Positions 1 to 8,110 are shown, counted from the stretch's first letter. The stretch is 45,374 nucleotides of DNA from Herbaspirillum sp. CF444 (GCF_000282135.1 NZ_AKJW01000111.1:1-45374), one strand, 5' to 3'. Translations and numbers: made by a program. The notes: a model not told the origin generated them from the letters alone.

Positions 1-112
1 GGCGGCCGCCGATGATGACGGTGTTGCCGCGCGCGTGCAGCGCTTCGGCCAGCCCGCGGCCGATGCCGGAGGCGCCGCCGGTGATGAAGATGGTGTTGTC
101 GGTGAGTTTCAT
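1..112 (-). CDS. Short-chain dehydrogenase, C-terminal part outside window
   Basis: This is the first about 37 residues of an SDR oxidoreductase read leftward out of the window. The start is the ATG at 112-110, with AGGAAAA a few bases upstream. The visible residues contain the N-terminal Rossmann nucleotide-binding motif TGGASGIG at about residues 11-18, which binds NAD(P)H in this family. The catalytic Ser/Tyr/Lys part is not in view, so substrate and subfamily cannot be given. It lies 33 bp downstream of another SDR on the same strand, so the two are probably co-transcribed from the promoter near 1018-1045. Confidence 0.85.
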   Translation of the reverse strand, partial: MKLTDNTIFITGGASGIGRGLAEALHARGNTVIIGGR

Positions 113-145
113 GATGCGTTTTCCTGATGTGAATATGTCAATGGA

Positions 146-946
146 TCAATTTGCGGCGGTATAGCGTGGCGCCACGACCTTGTTGGAGAGATGCGCGGAC
201 ATGGCCTGACGCGCCGCTTCATAGGCTTCCCACTGGCTCGCATCGTGCAGCGATGGAATCGTGATCAGCTCGCCGCGGTCGAAGCCCACCAGTGCGGCGT
301 CGACCATGTTTTCCGCGGTCATGACCAGATTCGGATCGAGGTTTTCCACCGGCAATCCGCCGATGTCCCAGAATTCGGTCGCAGTGGCGCCGGGCAACAC
401 GGCCTGTACTTGCACGCCTTGCGTTGCCAGCTCGTGATGCAGCGATTGGCTGAAGGCGTAGACGAAGGCCTTGCTGCCGCCGTAGACGCCATTGAGGACT
501 TCCGGCGCGATGCCGACGATGGAGGCGATGTTGATGATCCGGCCTGCGCCGCGCGCCACGAAGCCCGGCACGGCGGCATAAGTCAGGCGGGTCAGCGCAG
601 TGACGTTGAGGTCGATCAGTTGCGTCATCTTGTCGACGTCGCTCGACAGCAGCGGCGTATGGGTGCCGATGCCGGCGTTGTTGACCAGCAAGGTAATGCT
701 GGCGTCGCCGCGCAGCTTGGCTTCCACCTGCGCCAGCGCGGACTTGTCGTTGAGATCGGCCACCAGCACTTCGACGGTGCGACGGGTTTCGGTGGTGATG
801 CGGTCGGCCAGTGCATTGAGGCGGTCGCGGTTGCGGGCGACCAGAACGAGGTCGTAGCCGCGCCTGGCCAGGCGGTCGGCGTAAACGGCGCCGATGCCGG
901 AAGAGGCGCCGGTGATGAGGGCAGTACCCTGGTGTGCTTGCGTCAT
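146..946 (-). CDS. SDR family NAD(P)-dependent oxidoreductase
   Basis: A 266-residue classical short-chain dehydrogenase, the usual length for the family. Seen in order: the glycine-rich cofactor motif TGASSGIG (about residues 12-19), the NNAG structural motif (89-92), a serine near 142, and the catalytic YGGSK segment with Tyr155 and Lys159. Enzymes of this family reduce or oxidise carbonyl/alcohol groups with NAD(P)H in the cytoplasm; the substrate here cannot be read from sequence. It faces a GlxA/AraC-type regulator (1103-2059) across a 156-bp region with overlapping divergent promoters, so that regulator is the likely controller. It is followed by a second SDR in the same direction. Confidence 0.95.
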   Translation of the reverse strand: MTQAHQGTALITGASSGIGAVYADRLARRGYDLVLVARNRDRLNALADRITTETRRTVEVLVADLNDKSALAQVEAKLRGDASITLLVNNAGIGTHTPLLSSDVDKMTQLIDLNVTALTRLTYAAVPGFVARGAGRIINIASIVGIAPEVLNGVYGGSKAFVYAFSQSLHHELATQGVQVQAVLPGATATEFWDIGGLPVENLDPNLVMTAENMVDAALVGFDRGELITIPSLHDASQWEAYEAARQAMSAHLSNKVVAPRYTAAN

Positions 947-1017
947 GATGTTGCTCCTGTGTCGGATAGGTTGGCTTAAGCGTCGGCTTAAGGACGAATG
1001 CTTGAATGCATGGACAC

Positions 1018-1059
1018 ATCATAATGACGCTTGACCTTGTCTCAAATGACGTTTATGGT
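1018..1059. promoter_or_regulatory. Overlapping divergent promoters with a 22-bp-spaced direct repeat
   Basis: For the rightward regulator: TTGACC at 1031-1036, 17-bp spacer, TATGGT at 1054-1059. For the leftward SDR genes: TTGAGA (1045-1040), 16-bp spacer, TATGAT (1023-1018). The heptamer AATGACG occurs at 1023-1029 and again at 1045-1051, exactly 22 bp apart (two helical turns), and overlaps both promoters. AraC-family proteins commonly bind such in-phase direct repeats, so this is a plausible operator for the adjacent regulator. A further pair of GGCTTAAG repeats lies at 973-980 and 985-992. The promoter and operator assignments are inference from sequence pattern. Confidence 0.5.
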
Positions 1060-1102
1060 CATGTTTTAGGACATACGTAATCAATTCGGACAAGGAACGG
1101 AC

Positions 1103-2059
1103 ATGCATCGCATCGGCTACTTGCTGCAGGACGAATTTCAGATCATGGCGGTGGCGACACAGGCGGTATTCGAATACGCCAACATGGTCACCGGAGAGCC
1201 CTTCTATCAGGTCGAAAACTTTTCTCTCGCCGGGAATGAGGTGCGCTCATCCCTGGGCTTGCGCGTCGAAACCCGGGTGCCGACTGCGCGCACCCAGGTG
1301 GATACCTGGATCATCAGCGGCGTCGGTGACCCGTTGCGCTTTCCGGCGTCGGCTGAAGAACAAGCCTTCCTGAAAAAAGCCGCCACGCGCGCACGGCGTG
1401 TCGCGGCCATCTGCACCGGCGGGTTCGTATTGGCGGAGTCGGGTTTGCTGGCAGGACGGCGCGCCACGACGCACTGGTATTTTGCGCGCGAGATGCAAAA
1501 GCGCTTTCCGGATATCCAGGTGGAAGACGACAGGATCTATATCGTCGACGGCCCGATATGGACGTCGGCCGGCATGACCGCAGGTCTGGATCTGGCGCTG
1601 GCGATGGTGGAGAAGGATCTTGGCAGCGATGCGATGCGCTCGGTCGCGCACAAGCTGGTGATGCATCAGCGCCGCTCGGGCGGGCAGTCGCAGCATTCCG
1701 AAATACTCGACCTGTCGCCGAAGTCGGACCGCATCCAGAATGCCCTGAACTACGCGCGCAAAAATCTGAGCAAGGAGTTGACCGTCGATGAACTGGCGGA
1801 ATCCGTCAACCTGAGTCCGCGCCAGTTCAGCCGCGTGTTCACGGAAGAAACCGGCCAGTCGCCGGCCAAGGCGATCGAGGGATTGCGCCTGGAAGCGGCG
1901 CGCCTGATGATCGAGCAAAGCCGCCATCCGCTGGAAGTGATCGCCAGGGAAACGGGCTTCCGCGACCGCCGTCACATGCGGGAAGTGTTCATGCGCGGAT
2001 TCGGCGTGCCGCCGCAAGCCATCAGGCGTGAGGTGCGTGAGGTGCGCGAGGCCAGGTAA
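1103..2059 (+). CDS. GlxA-type transcriptional regulator (DJ-1/PfpI + AraC HTH)
   Basis: A 318-residue protein with the two-domain layout of the GlxA subfamily of AraC regulators. Residues about 1-185 are a DJ-1/PfpI (class I amidotransferase-like) domain with the nucleophile-elbow sequence AAICTGGF (Cys104). Residues about 215-310 are an AraC DNA-binding region with two helix-turn-helix units, ending in the typical segment FRDRRHMREVFMRGFGVPP. In this family the N-terminal domain is thought to sense a small molecule. It stands back to back with the SDR genes and probably controls them and itself through the AATGACG repeats. Its end is 12 bp from the convergent DJ-1/PfpI gene. Confidence 0.93.
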   Translation: MHRIGYLLQDEFQIMAVATQAVFEYANMVTGEPFYQVENFSLAGNEVRSSLGLRVETRVPTARTQVDTWIISGVGDPLRFPASAEEQAFLKKAATRARRVAAICTGGFVLAESGLLAGRRATTHWYFAREMQKRFPDIQVEDDRIYIVDGPIWTSAGMTAGLDLALAMVEKDLGSDAMRSVAHKLVMHQRRSGGQSQHSEILDLSPKSDRIQNALNYARKNLSKELTVDELAESVNLSPRQFSRVFTEETGQSPAKAIEGLRLEAARLMIEQSRHPLEVIARETGFRDRRHMREVFMRGFGVPPQAIRREVREVREAR

Positions 2060-2071
2060 CGCGCACCGGCC

Positions 2072-2689
2072 TTACGCCGCCGCCGTTGCCTCCGGCAGGA
2101 AAGGCGCGACGTTCTTCATCATGCGCGCTACGTGCTCCTCCTTCTCGCCCACCGGCGCCACGTAGTGGATCGCGCTTTGCGCGGCGGCGACTCCTTCCAG
2201 ACGCGCGATCACCCACGCCGCCAGATAGCTCGACGCCAGGCAGCCGCCCGCGGTGGCGATGTTGCCGTCGGCAAAGAACGGCTGGTTCAATACCTCCACG
2301 CCCGCTTCCTGCACCCACGGCCTGGTCGTGAGGTCGGTACAGGCGGGCACGGTGTCAAGCAGGCCGAGTTTGGCCAGCACCAGCGTGCCGGAACATTGCG
2401 CTCCCAGCAACTGCCGCGACGGATCCAGCCGCAAGCGCGCCATGATCGCGTCATCGGCCACCACTTCCCGCGTCTTGACGCCGCTGCCGACGAGGACGGC
2501 GTCGGCATGTCCGGCTTCTTCCAGCGTGACATGGGCGGCGATCTCCAGACCGTTCCAGGAACGCAGTTGCTTGGCCGGCCCGGCGATCGACACGCGCCAG
2601 TCCGGTTTCTTGATGCGGTTGAGGATGCCGAAGGCGATGAGCGAGTCGAGTTCGTTGAAACCGTCGAAAGTCAGAATGCTGATGTGCAT
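2072..2689 (-). CDS. DJ-1/PfpI family protein
   Basis: A 205-residue stand-alone DJ-1/PfpI domain protein. It begins with the family's typical strand ISILTFDGFNELD and carries the nucleophile-elbow motif LLGAQCSGTLVL with Cys99. Members include isonitrile hydratases, glyoxalase-III-like enzymes and proteins of unknown activity, and sequence alone does not separate these. The ATG at 2689-2687 is preceded by AGGAAAA at a suitable distance. It is divergent from the MocR regulator at 2796 over a 106-bp gap and convergent with the GlxA-type regulator. Control by the MocR protein is possible but unproven. Confidence 0.9.
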   Translation of the reverse strand: MHISILTFDGFNELDSLIAFGILNRIKKPDWRVSIAGPAKQLRSWNGLEIAAHVTLEEAGHADAVLVGSGVKTREVVADDAIMARLRLDPSRQLLGAQCSGTLVLAKLGLLDTVPACTDLTTRPWVQEAGVEVLNQPFFADGNIATAGGCLASSYLAAWVIARLEGVAAAQSAIHYVAPVGEKEEHVARMMKNVAPFLPEATAAA

Positions 2690-2795
2690 GGCGTGGTTTT
2701 CCTGTTCAAGTCCGATGGCGATGAGGCATCATAGGACCAGCAATCAGTACAATCAAATTATTGTCATGGATACATAAGGCAGGGGGACGAAAGAC

Positions 2796-4130
2796 ATGGC
2801 GCACGCCCGATACAAGCAGCTGGTCGACCGGTTTGCCGCAGACATCCGCGCCGGCGTGCTCACGCCCGGCATGCGCCTGCCCACGCACAGGCAGCTCGCC
2901 GCGAAAGAAGGACTGGCGCTGGCGACGGCGACGCGGGTCTATGCCGAACTGGAAGCGATGGGCCTGGTCAGCGGCGAGACCGGTCGCGGCACCTTCGTCA
3001 GGGAGACCGCCCTGCCGCCCGACCAGGGCGTCGACCTGCATGCGGTGGCCGCCGGCGTGATCGACCTCAATTTCAACTATCCCTCGCTGCCGGAACAAAC
3101 CCGGCTGTTGAGCACTGCGTTGCGCCGGCTGGCCTCTTCAGGCGACCTGGAAGCCTTGCTGCGTTACCAGCCGCATGCCGGACGTCCGCATGAGCGCGCC
3201 GCTGTGGCGCGCCATCTGCTGTCGCGTGGATTATCCGTCGCCGCGGAGCAGATGCTGATCGTCAGCGGCGCGCAGCACGGACTGGCGGCGACGGCCATGG
3301 CCTTGCTGCACCCGGGCGACGTGGTGGCGACGGATGCGCTGACTTATTCGGGATTCAAGGTGCTGGCCGAAACGCAACGGCTGGAACTGGCGGCCATCCC
3401 CTTGTCGGAACACGGCCCCAATCTGGATGCGCTGGACAAGCTGTGCAAGAAGCGGCGCGTGCGCGCGGTGTACGCCATGCCGACGCTGCACAATCCGCTG
3501 GGCTGGGTGATGAGCCTGGAGCAGCGCAAGAAGCTGGTGGCGATTGCGCGCCAGTACGGGCTGTTGATCATCGAGGATGCGGCCTACGCCTTCCTCGCGG
3601 AAAATCCGCCGCCGCCGATTGCCGCGCTGGCGCCGGAAACCACGATCTACGTCTCCGGACTCTCCAAGAGCGTCGCGACCGGACTGCGTATCGGCTTTGT
3701 CGCGGCACCGCCCCAGTGGGCGCCGAAAATCGAACGCGCCATCCGCGCTACCACCTGGAACACACCCGGCGTCATGACGGCGCTCGCCTGCGCCTGGCTG
3801 GAAGACGGCACGGTGGCAAGACTGGAAGCGGAAAAGCGCGCGGACGCGATGCGCCGGCAAGCGATGGCGCGCAAGATCCTCAAAGGCCTGCGCTACGTGT
3901 CGCACCCGGCGTCCTACTTCCTGTGGCTGCCGCTGCCCGAAGAGGCGCGCGCCGATCAGGTCGCCATGGCGCTGCTGCAAGAAAACGTCTCGGTCTCGAC
4001 GGCCGCGCCGTTTGCGAGCTCCGACCATGTACCGCACGCGATCCGGCTGGCGCTCGGCTCGGTCGAACCGGAGGCGCTGCAGGCGGCGCTGAAAACGGTG
4101 CGCAAGGTCGTCGGCGATTATTCGTATTGA
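2796..4130 (+). CDS. MocR-type regulator (GntR HTH + aminotransferase-like domain)
   Basis: A 444-residue PLP-dependent regulator. Residues about 1-72 form a GntR winged helix (GMRLPTHRQLAAKEGL then TRVYAELEAMGLV). Residues about 90-440 form a fold-type-I aminotransferase-like domain with the segments HNPLGWVMS, IIEDAAYAF and YVSGLSKSV, in which Lys291 is the expected Schiff-base lysine for pyridoxal phosphate. In characterised MocR proteins the aminotransferase domain is an effector sensor rather than a metabolic enzyme. The gene is divergent from a DJ-1/PfpI gene, which is the most obvious candidate target. Length and domain order are normal for the family. Confidence 0.95.
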   Translation: MAHARYKQLVDRFAADIRAGVLTPGMRLPTHRQLAAKEGLALATATRVYAELEAMGLVSGETGRGTFVRETALPPDQGVDLHAVAAGVIDLNFNYPSLPEQTRLLSTALRRLASSGDLEALLRYQPHAGRPHERAAVARHLLSRGLSVAAEQMLIVSGAQHGLAATAMALLHPGDVVATDALTYSGFKVLAETQRLELAAIPLSEHGPNLDALDKLCKKRRVRAVYAMPTLHNPLGWVMSLEQRKKLVAIARQYGLLIIEDAAYAFLAENPPPPIAALAPETTIYVSGLSKSVATGLRIGFVAAPPQWAPKIERAIRATTWNTPGVMTALACAWLEDGTVARLEAEKRADAMRRQAMARKILKGLRYVSHPASYFLWLPLPEEARADQVAMALLQENVSVSTAAPFASSDHVPHAIRLALGSVEPEALQAALKTVRKVVGDYSY

Positions 4131-4227
4131 ACTCCCGGCCTGTCGGCTGGCCGCTGCGGATGACGCGCAAGGCCTGAGCGAGGTTGCTGCGGTTGCTGCG
4201 ATTGTTGTGATGGACCCGGAGCCTGCC

Positions 4228-4419
4228 TCAATCTGCACTACGCGAGTCGGCGCGGCGTTGCACCTCAAAGTGCGCACATTTGTTGACTTCGTATTCGGCG
4301 CGCAGCTGTTTCAGCCGGCGCCTCGCCAATAGCCGGTGCAGCACTGCGCCCAGTCCTACCAGCAGCAGGCAAAGCGCGGCTAATGCTACCCCCAGCAATG
4401 GCATTCCCATTTGATTCAT
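4228..4419 (-). CDS. Small single-pass membrane protein
   Basis: A 63-residue frame starting at the ATG at 4419-4417, which is preceded by the strong ribosome-binding sequence GGGGGAAAG. Upstream in-frame starts exist but read through low-complexity sequence without a ribosome-binding site, so this start is preferred. Residues about 6-28 are a continuous hydrophobic helix (LLGVALAALCLLLVGLGAVL), followed by a strongly basic stretch LLARRRLKQLR and a polar tail. The positive-inside rule predicts the C-terminus in the cytoplasm. I do not recognise a family. It is convergent with the MocR gene and divergent from the persulfide dioxygenase gene at 4678. Confidence 0.6.
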   Translation of the reverse strand: MNQMGMPLLGVALAALCLLLVGLGAVLHRLLARRRLKQLRAEYEVNKCAHFEVQRRADSRSAD

Positions 4420-4677
4420 CTTTCCCCCGTGGCCCGGTAGCCGGTCCAGCGTTATCACTTTCTTTGGATACATTATACCCATCAGTATGCAAAATGCAGG
4501 AGCGCGTTGTCGCTCACAAGCCACAAGCCGGCTCCAACCAACTTCCGATCCCCGCGTCGCCAAATCGGCAGGACCGGTCTCGGCCTTGCAAGGTCCGTTT
4601 GTTATGATGGGGCAGCCGTAAATCAACCCAGGCAACACACAACACCGGTCCGCACCTTCCATCTTTCAGAGTCCGCC

Positions 4678-5772
4678 ATGATTTTCCGTCAACTGTTCGA
4701 CCCCACTTCGTGCACCTACACCTACCTGCTGGGCGACAACGGCGAAGCCTTGCTGATCGATCCGGTCTACGAACAGGTGCCGCGCGACCTGGCCTTGCTG
4801 GAAGAACTCGGCCTGCGCCTGACGGTCACCCTCGACACGCACGTGCACGCCGACCATGTGACCGGCGCCTGGCGCCTGCATGAACGCTGCGGCAGCCGCA
4901 TCGCGCTGGCCGAAGCGGCCGCGGCCGATACCACGCTGGTGGAACAAGCGCTGTGCCACGGCGACCGCGTCGGCTTCGGCAACCGCTACCTGGGCGTGCG
5001 CGCCACGCCCGGCCACACCGGCGGCTGCCTGACCTACGTGCTGGACGACCAGCGCATGGCATTCACCGGCGACAGCCTGCTCATTCGCGGCTGCGGCCGC
5101 ACCGACTTCCAGCAAGGCAGCCCGCAACAATTATTCTCTTCCGTGCGCGAGCAGATCCTGACGCTGCCCGCCGACTGCCTGCTCTATCCCGCGCACGACT
5201 ATCGCGGCATCACCGTCAGCAGCGTGGCCGAAGAACGCCGCTTCAATCCTCGCCTGGGCGGCGATGCGGACGTCGGCGACTTCATGGGCCACATGAACAA
5301 CCTGAACCTGCCGCACCCCAAACTGATGGACGTGGCCGTGCCCGCCAACCTGCGCTGCGGCAAACCCGAGGGAGACCAACCGACGCCCGATACGCCCACA
5401 TGGGCGCCGCTGACCTTGCGCTTCAGCGGCATCTGGGAAATCGAGCCGATGACGCTGCTGGAACATGCCGCCGAAGTGCAAATCGTCGATGTGCGCGAAG
5501 CCCCCGAGTTCGCCGACAGCATCGGCCACCTCGCCGGCGCGCGGCTGGTGCCGCTATCCGAGCTGAAGAACCGCCTCCACGAACTGGACCCGCAGCGCCC
5601 CGTCGTGGCGGTGTGCCGCTCGGGCGTGCGCTCGGCGCAAGCCAGCGCGCTGCTGGCCAGATCGGGTTTCGGCCGGGTGGCCAACCTCGCCGGCGGCATG
5701 TTGCGGTGGCGCAGCGAGGCGCTGCCGGTGGCGTCCGATGGCGAGAGCGGAGGACCACATGGAGATTCGTAA
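4678..5772 (+). CDS. Persulfide dioxygenase-rhodanese fusion (ETHE1-like)
   Basis: A 364-residue two-domain protein. Residues about 1-245 are a metallo-beta-lactamase fold of the ETHE1 persulfide dioxygenase type, with THVHADH (His55, His57, Asp59, His60), PGHTGG (His113), [17 protein letters not shown] (Asp132) and YPAHDYRG (His173). Residues about 255-355 are a rhodanese domain with the active-site loop VCRSGVRS (Cys313). In such fusions glutathione persulfide is oxidised to sulfite while the rhodanese part moves sulfane sulfur between glutathione and thiosulfate. The start is the ATG at 4678, where the conserved MIFRQLFDP begins; the longer upstream reading has no family similarity. The next gene overlaps its end by 14 bp. 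Confidence 0.93.
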   Translation: MIFRQLFDPTSCTYTYLLGDNGEALLIDPVYEQVPRDLALLEELGLRLTVTLDTHVHADHVTGAWRLHERCGSRIALAEAAAADTTLVEQALCHGDRVGFGNRYLGVRATPGHTGGCLTYVLDDQRMAFTGDSLLIRGCGRTDFQQGSPQQLFSSVREQILTLPADCLLYPAHDYRGITVSSVAEERRFNPRLGGDADVGDFMGHMNNLNLPHPKLMDVAVPANLRCGKPEGDQPTPDTPTWAPLTLRFSGIWEIEPMTLLEHAAEVQIVDVREAPEFADSIGHLAGARLVPLSELKNRLHELDPQRPVVAVCRSGVRSAQASALLARSGFGRVANLAGGMLRWRSEALPVASDGESGGPHGDS

Positions 5773-6214
5773 CGTCGATCCCGGCGACTTGGATCTGATC
5801 TGCCGGCATCGGGAATTCATGTTTCGAGAAGCCGGCCGTGACGAGAGCGCTCTCGCCGCCATGGGACCGAATTTCCGCCGCTGGCTGGAACCCAGGCTGC
5901 TGGATGGCAGTTATTTCGGATTCCTTGCCATCGACAATGACGCTGTCGTAGCCGGCATAGGCTTGATGGAAATCGATTGGCCGCCCCACCCCTCTCATCC
6001 GCATCAGGACAAGCGGGGATATGTTCTCAACGTGTTTGTGGAACCCGGCCATCGTCGGCGAGGCATCGCGGATTTGTTAATGAAAGCGGCTGACGCTGAA
6101 TTCAAAAAGCGAGAACTGACTTATGCAATTCTTCATTCAACAACAATGGCGCGCCCTCTATATGAAAACATCGGTTGGACCTCGACCACGGAGATGGCCA
6201 AGTCGCTGGCATAG
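5759..6214 (+). CDS. GNAT family N-acetyltransferase
   Basis: A 151-residue GNAT protein. The acetyl-CoA-binding segment is visible as [30 protein letters not shown] (written here only as a landmark at about residues 88-117; the key part is RRRGIA). It is followed by the final strand with [10 protein letters not shown], typical of the family. The start at 5759 is chosen because GGAGG lies 5 bases upstream; an ATG 21 bases earlier lacks this. The gene begins inside the end of the persulfide dioxygenase gene, indicating translational coupling. The acceptor substrate is unknown. Confidence 0.9.
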   Translation: MEIRNVDPGDLDLICRHREFMFREAGRDESALAAMGPNFRRWLEPRLLDGSYFGFLAIDNDAVVAGIGLMEIDWPPHPSHPHQDKRGYVLNVFVEPGHRRRGIADLLMKAADAEFKKRELTYAILHSTTMARPLYENIGWTSTTEMAKSLA

Positions 6215-6235
6215 GCGAGCAGGAGAAACCACTGG

Positions 6236-6262
6236 GTTCGCAATCGGCCAGGAGCAGCCATT
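6236..6262 (+). repeat. Dispersed repeat, copy 1
   Basis: This copy contains CGCAATCGGCCAGGAGC, the core of a short motif that recurs in non-coding gaps across the window. The flanking arms are degenerate here, so the inverted repeat seen in the best copy (7526-7549) is incomplete. It lies in the 238-bp gap between the GNAT gene and the YdeI-like gene; nothing else was recognised in that gap. Confidence 0.6.
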
Positions 6263-6452
6263 CGCGCTTACGCTCCCGCGAACTTGATCGAGAAGGCGCG
6301 CTGCCTGAAGCGGGGATTGACGTTTTCATCGGATTGGCTATTCGTGCAGACATATACAATGAGCGCACTACCTTCGGACTCCATGGTTGATATTTTTTGA
6401 TTTTCTTGCATGCAACAAGTTAGGCGTCCACCTACTTCAGGATGAATCGAGA

Positions 6453-7061
6453 ATGAAATCTCAAACCAGGTCCTCTACAGCTCTGCCTGCTCATCACTTC
6501 GAGCAGCAACAAGACTGGACTGCGTGGCTAATGGAAAACCACGGCACATCGCTTGGCGTGTGGTTGAAACTTGCAAAAAAGGGAGCCAATGCACAGTCAG
6601 TTTCATACGACGAAGCCGTTGAAATTGCCCTTTGTTTTGGATGGATAGATGGACAAAAGCAAGCCCACAGTGAGCAATTCTGGCTCCAGAAATTCACTCG
6701 ACGTTCAGACAAAAGCATTTGGTCCAAGATCAATAAAGAGAAGGCGCTTGCCCTGATCGAAGCAGGGATCATGCAACCAGCCGGACTCAAAGAAATTGAG
6801 CGCGCAAAGATCGACGGACGCTGGGACGCTGCGTATGACTCGGCCAGCAAGGCAACTGTACCAAGTGATTTTCAGTGCGCGCTGGATAACAATGCGCGAG
6901 CGAAGGATTTCTTTGGAACGCTCGACAGTCGTAATCGATACGCCATTCTGTTCAGGATACAAACTGCCAAGAAGGCCGAAACGCGCGCCAAGCGAATTTC
7001 ACAGTTCATGCAAATGCTGGAACGACACGAAAAGTTGCACACCCCGACAAAGCAGCGGTGA
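6453..7061 (+). CDS. YdeI/OmpD-associated family protein
   Basis: A 202-residue protein of the YdeI (OmpD-associated) family. The recognisable core is the segment VSYDEAVEIALCFGWIDGQ at about residues 52-70, followed by FTRRSDKSIWSKINKEKA (about residues 80-97) and a C-terminal region with LDSRNRYAILFRIQTAKKAETRAKRI (key part AKKAETRAKRI). The molecular function of the family is not established; some members have been linked to peptide resistance. The ATG at 6453 is chosen because it precedes the conserved start of the domain; the in-frame extension upstream has no similarity. It is an isolated gene at the left edge of the AT-richer island. Confidence 0.88.
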   Translation: MKSQTRSSTALPAHHFEQQQDWTAWLMENHGTSLGVWLKLAKKGANAQSVSYDEAVEIALCFGWIDGQKQAHSEQFWLQKFTRRSDKSIWSKINKEKALALIEAGIMQPAGLKEIERAKIDGRWDAAYDSASKATVPSDFQCALDNNARAKDFFGTLDSRNRYAILFRIQTAKKAETRAKRISQFMQMLERHEKLHTPTKQR

Positions 7062-7110
7062 CTTCGAAAAAGCCGCCAAATGCAGGTCGCGATAACCAGG
7101 CATTGGTTTC

Positions 7111-7140
7111 TTGATCCTGGAAAAATTCATATACTATAGT
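7111..7140 (+). promoter_or_regulatory. Putative promoter of the 59-aa secreted protein gene
   Basis: TTGATC at 7111-7116 is followed after 15-18 bases by the overlapping -10-like hexamers TATACT and TACTAT (about 7130-7137). The gene starts at 7208, giving a leader of about 65 bases. Assignment rests on pattern only. Confidence 0.4.
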
Positions 7141-7207
7141 TTCTGACGCCAGAGTGAGAACGTCGTTTCAGAGGTACTTTTTCATCACGCAACCATGAAG
7201 AGGGAAT

Positions 7208-7387
7208 ATGTTCGCATTGAAAAAAACTTTCCGCATAGTTAGCGCCGCCCTGGCGCTGTCAGCAGCAGGCACATTACCGACAATGGCAGCACCAGCCGTC
7301 GACAAGACTGTGCTGGTCATCGCTGTCGACGTGGGCCATCCCAACCAGCCTTTTGATTGGGGAACTATTGGCGGCGGCCCTGCGTGA
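7208..7387 (+). CDS. Small secreted protein, 59 aa
   Basis: A short frame with its own promoter-like sequence, a good ribosome-binding site (AGAGGGA, 4 bases upstream) and an intrinsic terminator immediately after the stop. The first about 27 residues form a classical signal peptide: basic MFALKKTFR, a hydrophobic AALALSAAG core and a cleavage site near PTMAA. The predicted mature part is only about 32 residues, starts near APAVDKTV and ends in the glycine-rich tail WGTIGGGPA. I do not recognise a family. The mature peptide could be a secreted or periplasmic peptide, or the gene could be the beginning of a longer protein that lost its 3' part. The terminator placed right behind the stop favours the first reading. 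Confidence 0.6.
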   Translation: MFALKKTFRIVSAALALSAAGTLPTMAAPAVDKTVLVIAVDVGHPNQPFDWGTIGGGPA

Positions 7388-7401
7388 AACCGGATTAAAA
7401 C

Positions 7402-7431
7402 AAAAAGCCCCGCAATTTTGCGGGGCTTTTT
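7402..7431 (+). terminator. Intrinsic terminator
   Basis: The stem AGCCCCGC / GCGGGGCT with loop AATTTT is followed by five T residues, and preceded by A residues, so it could also act leftward. It lies 15 bp after the stop of the 59-aa secreted protein gene. Confidence 0.85.
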
Positions 7432-7525
7432 ATTGGCGTCTTCTGTGTTGATATTTTTTCGCTCGTCGTCTCATTTCTCGCACGATCGAAGCATGATTAC
7501 GAATCAGTAGGTCGTTATAATCAAC

Positions 7526-7549
7526 GTCCGCAAACGGCCAGGAGCGGAC
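7526..7549 (+). repeat. Dispersed repeat, copy 2 (best palindrome)
   Basis: A perfect inverted repeat: GTCCGC, 12-base loop AAACGGCCAGGA, GCGGAC. This is the most complete copy of the dispersed motif. It begins 3 bases beyond the stop codon of the decayed LysR fragment. Confidence 0.75.
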
Positions 7550-7551
7550 TT

Positions 7552-7761
7552 TCAAAAAGTGTTGGCTGGATCGGACTGAATGAAGTTGATGAACGCGCGG
7601 AACGGGGCTGGCAAATGGCGCCGGCCGGCATAGTACAGAAACGGTCCGGGGAAACGTAGCCACCATTCCTGCAGCACCGGCGGTAACTGGCCAGACTTCA
7701 TGTCCGGCGCGAGCCATTCCTCAAAAAGATAGATGAATCCATGCCCCGCTAGCGCAGCGTG
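7552..7761 (-). pseudogene. Decayed LysR-type regulator, C-terminal fragment
   Basis: Read on the minus strand, this stretch encodes about 69 residues that look like the very end of a LysR effector-binding domain: HAALAGHGFIYLFEEW, then LPPVLQEWWLRFPGPFLYY, then RRHLPAPFRAFINFI, and a stop. In intact LysR proteins these segments follow about 220 further residues, including the DNA-binding domain, and none of that is present upstream: the frame continues only into unrelated sequence up to 7830. The gene is therefore truncated at its 5' end. It borders a dispersed repeat at its 3' end. Confidence 0.7.
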
Positions 7762-7878
7762 AACCGCAAGGAAAAAACAGCATGTCAAATATTGCAACCA
7801 AAATCCGCCGACTTCTGGATGAGGCTGCAATATTAGCCATCTTGGCGCCGTAGAGATTCTTTAGAAACGGGAGAATGA

Positions 7879-8110
7879 ATCGCATGCTTCCGTTTCGTGC
7901 GCGATCAAGTTTCATTTAAAGCTACTGGGGACATTGGGTCTGCGATTGATGTGACACATAGCGCGGCGGCTAAGCTCGCTGCCGCGCCAGGGACGAAAAT
8001 CTCAAGGGATGAAGGAGAGACCTACGAGTGGTAAGTACGCAACCGGACAGAAGAGGACTTTCACTTTTGAGAGCACCTCGAATAGAACGGTCTTTCGTGT
8101 GACTACTTGA
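7879..8110 (+). other. Possible remnant of a coding region (two short frames)
   Basis: No intact gene is visible between 7832 and 8102. Two overlapping plus-strand frames have a coding-like look: one, without a start codon, ends SRDEGETYEW at 8035; another starts at 8009 and ends RTFTFESTSNRTVFRVTT at 8110. A single shift near 8030 would join them into one C-terminal domain-like sequence of about 75 residues. I do not recognise a family, and chance cannot be excluded. Confidence 0.25.

Noticed and set aside
191..979. Long open frame opposite the SDR gene
   Set aside because: It is the antisense shadow of a clear dehydrogenase, rich in His, Gln, Arg and Gly as expected from GC-rich antisense frames, with no family motif.
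7430..7717. 95-codon minus-strand frame over the terminator and repeat
   Set aside because: It is out of frame with the recognisable LysR fragment and translates an intrinsic terminator and the palindromic repeat.
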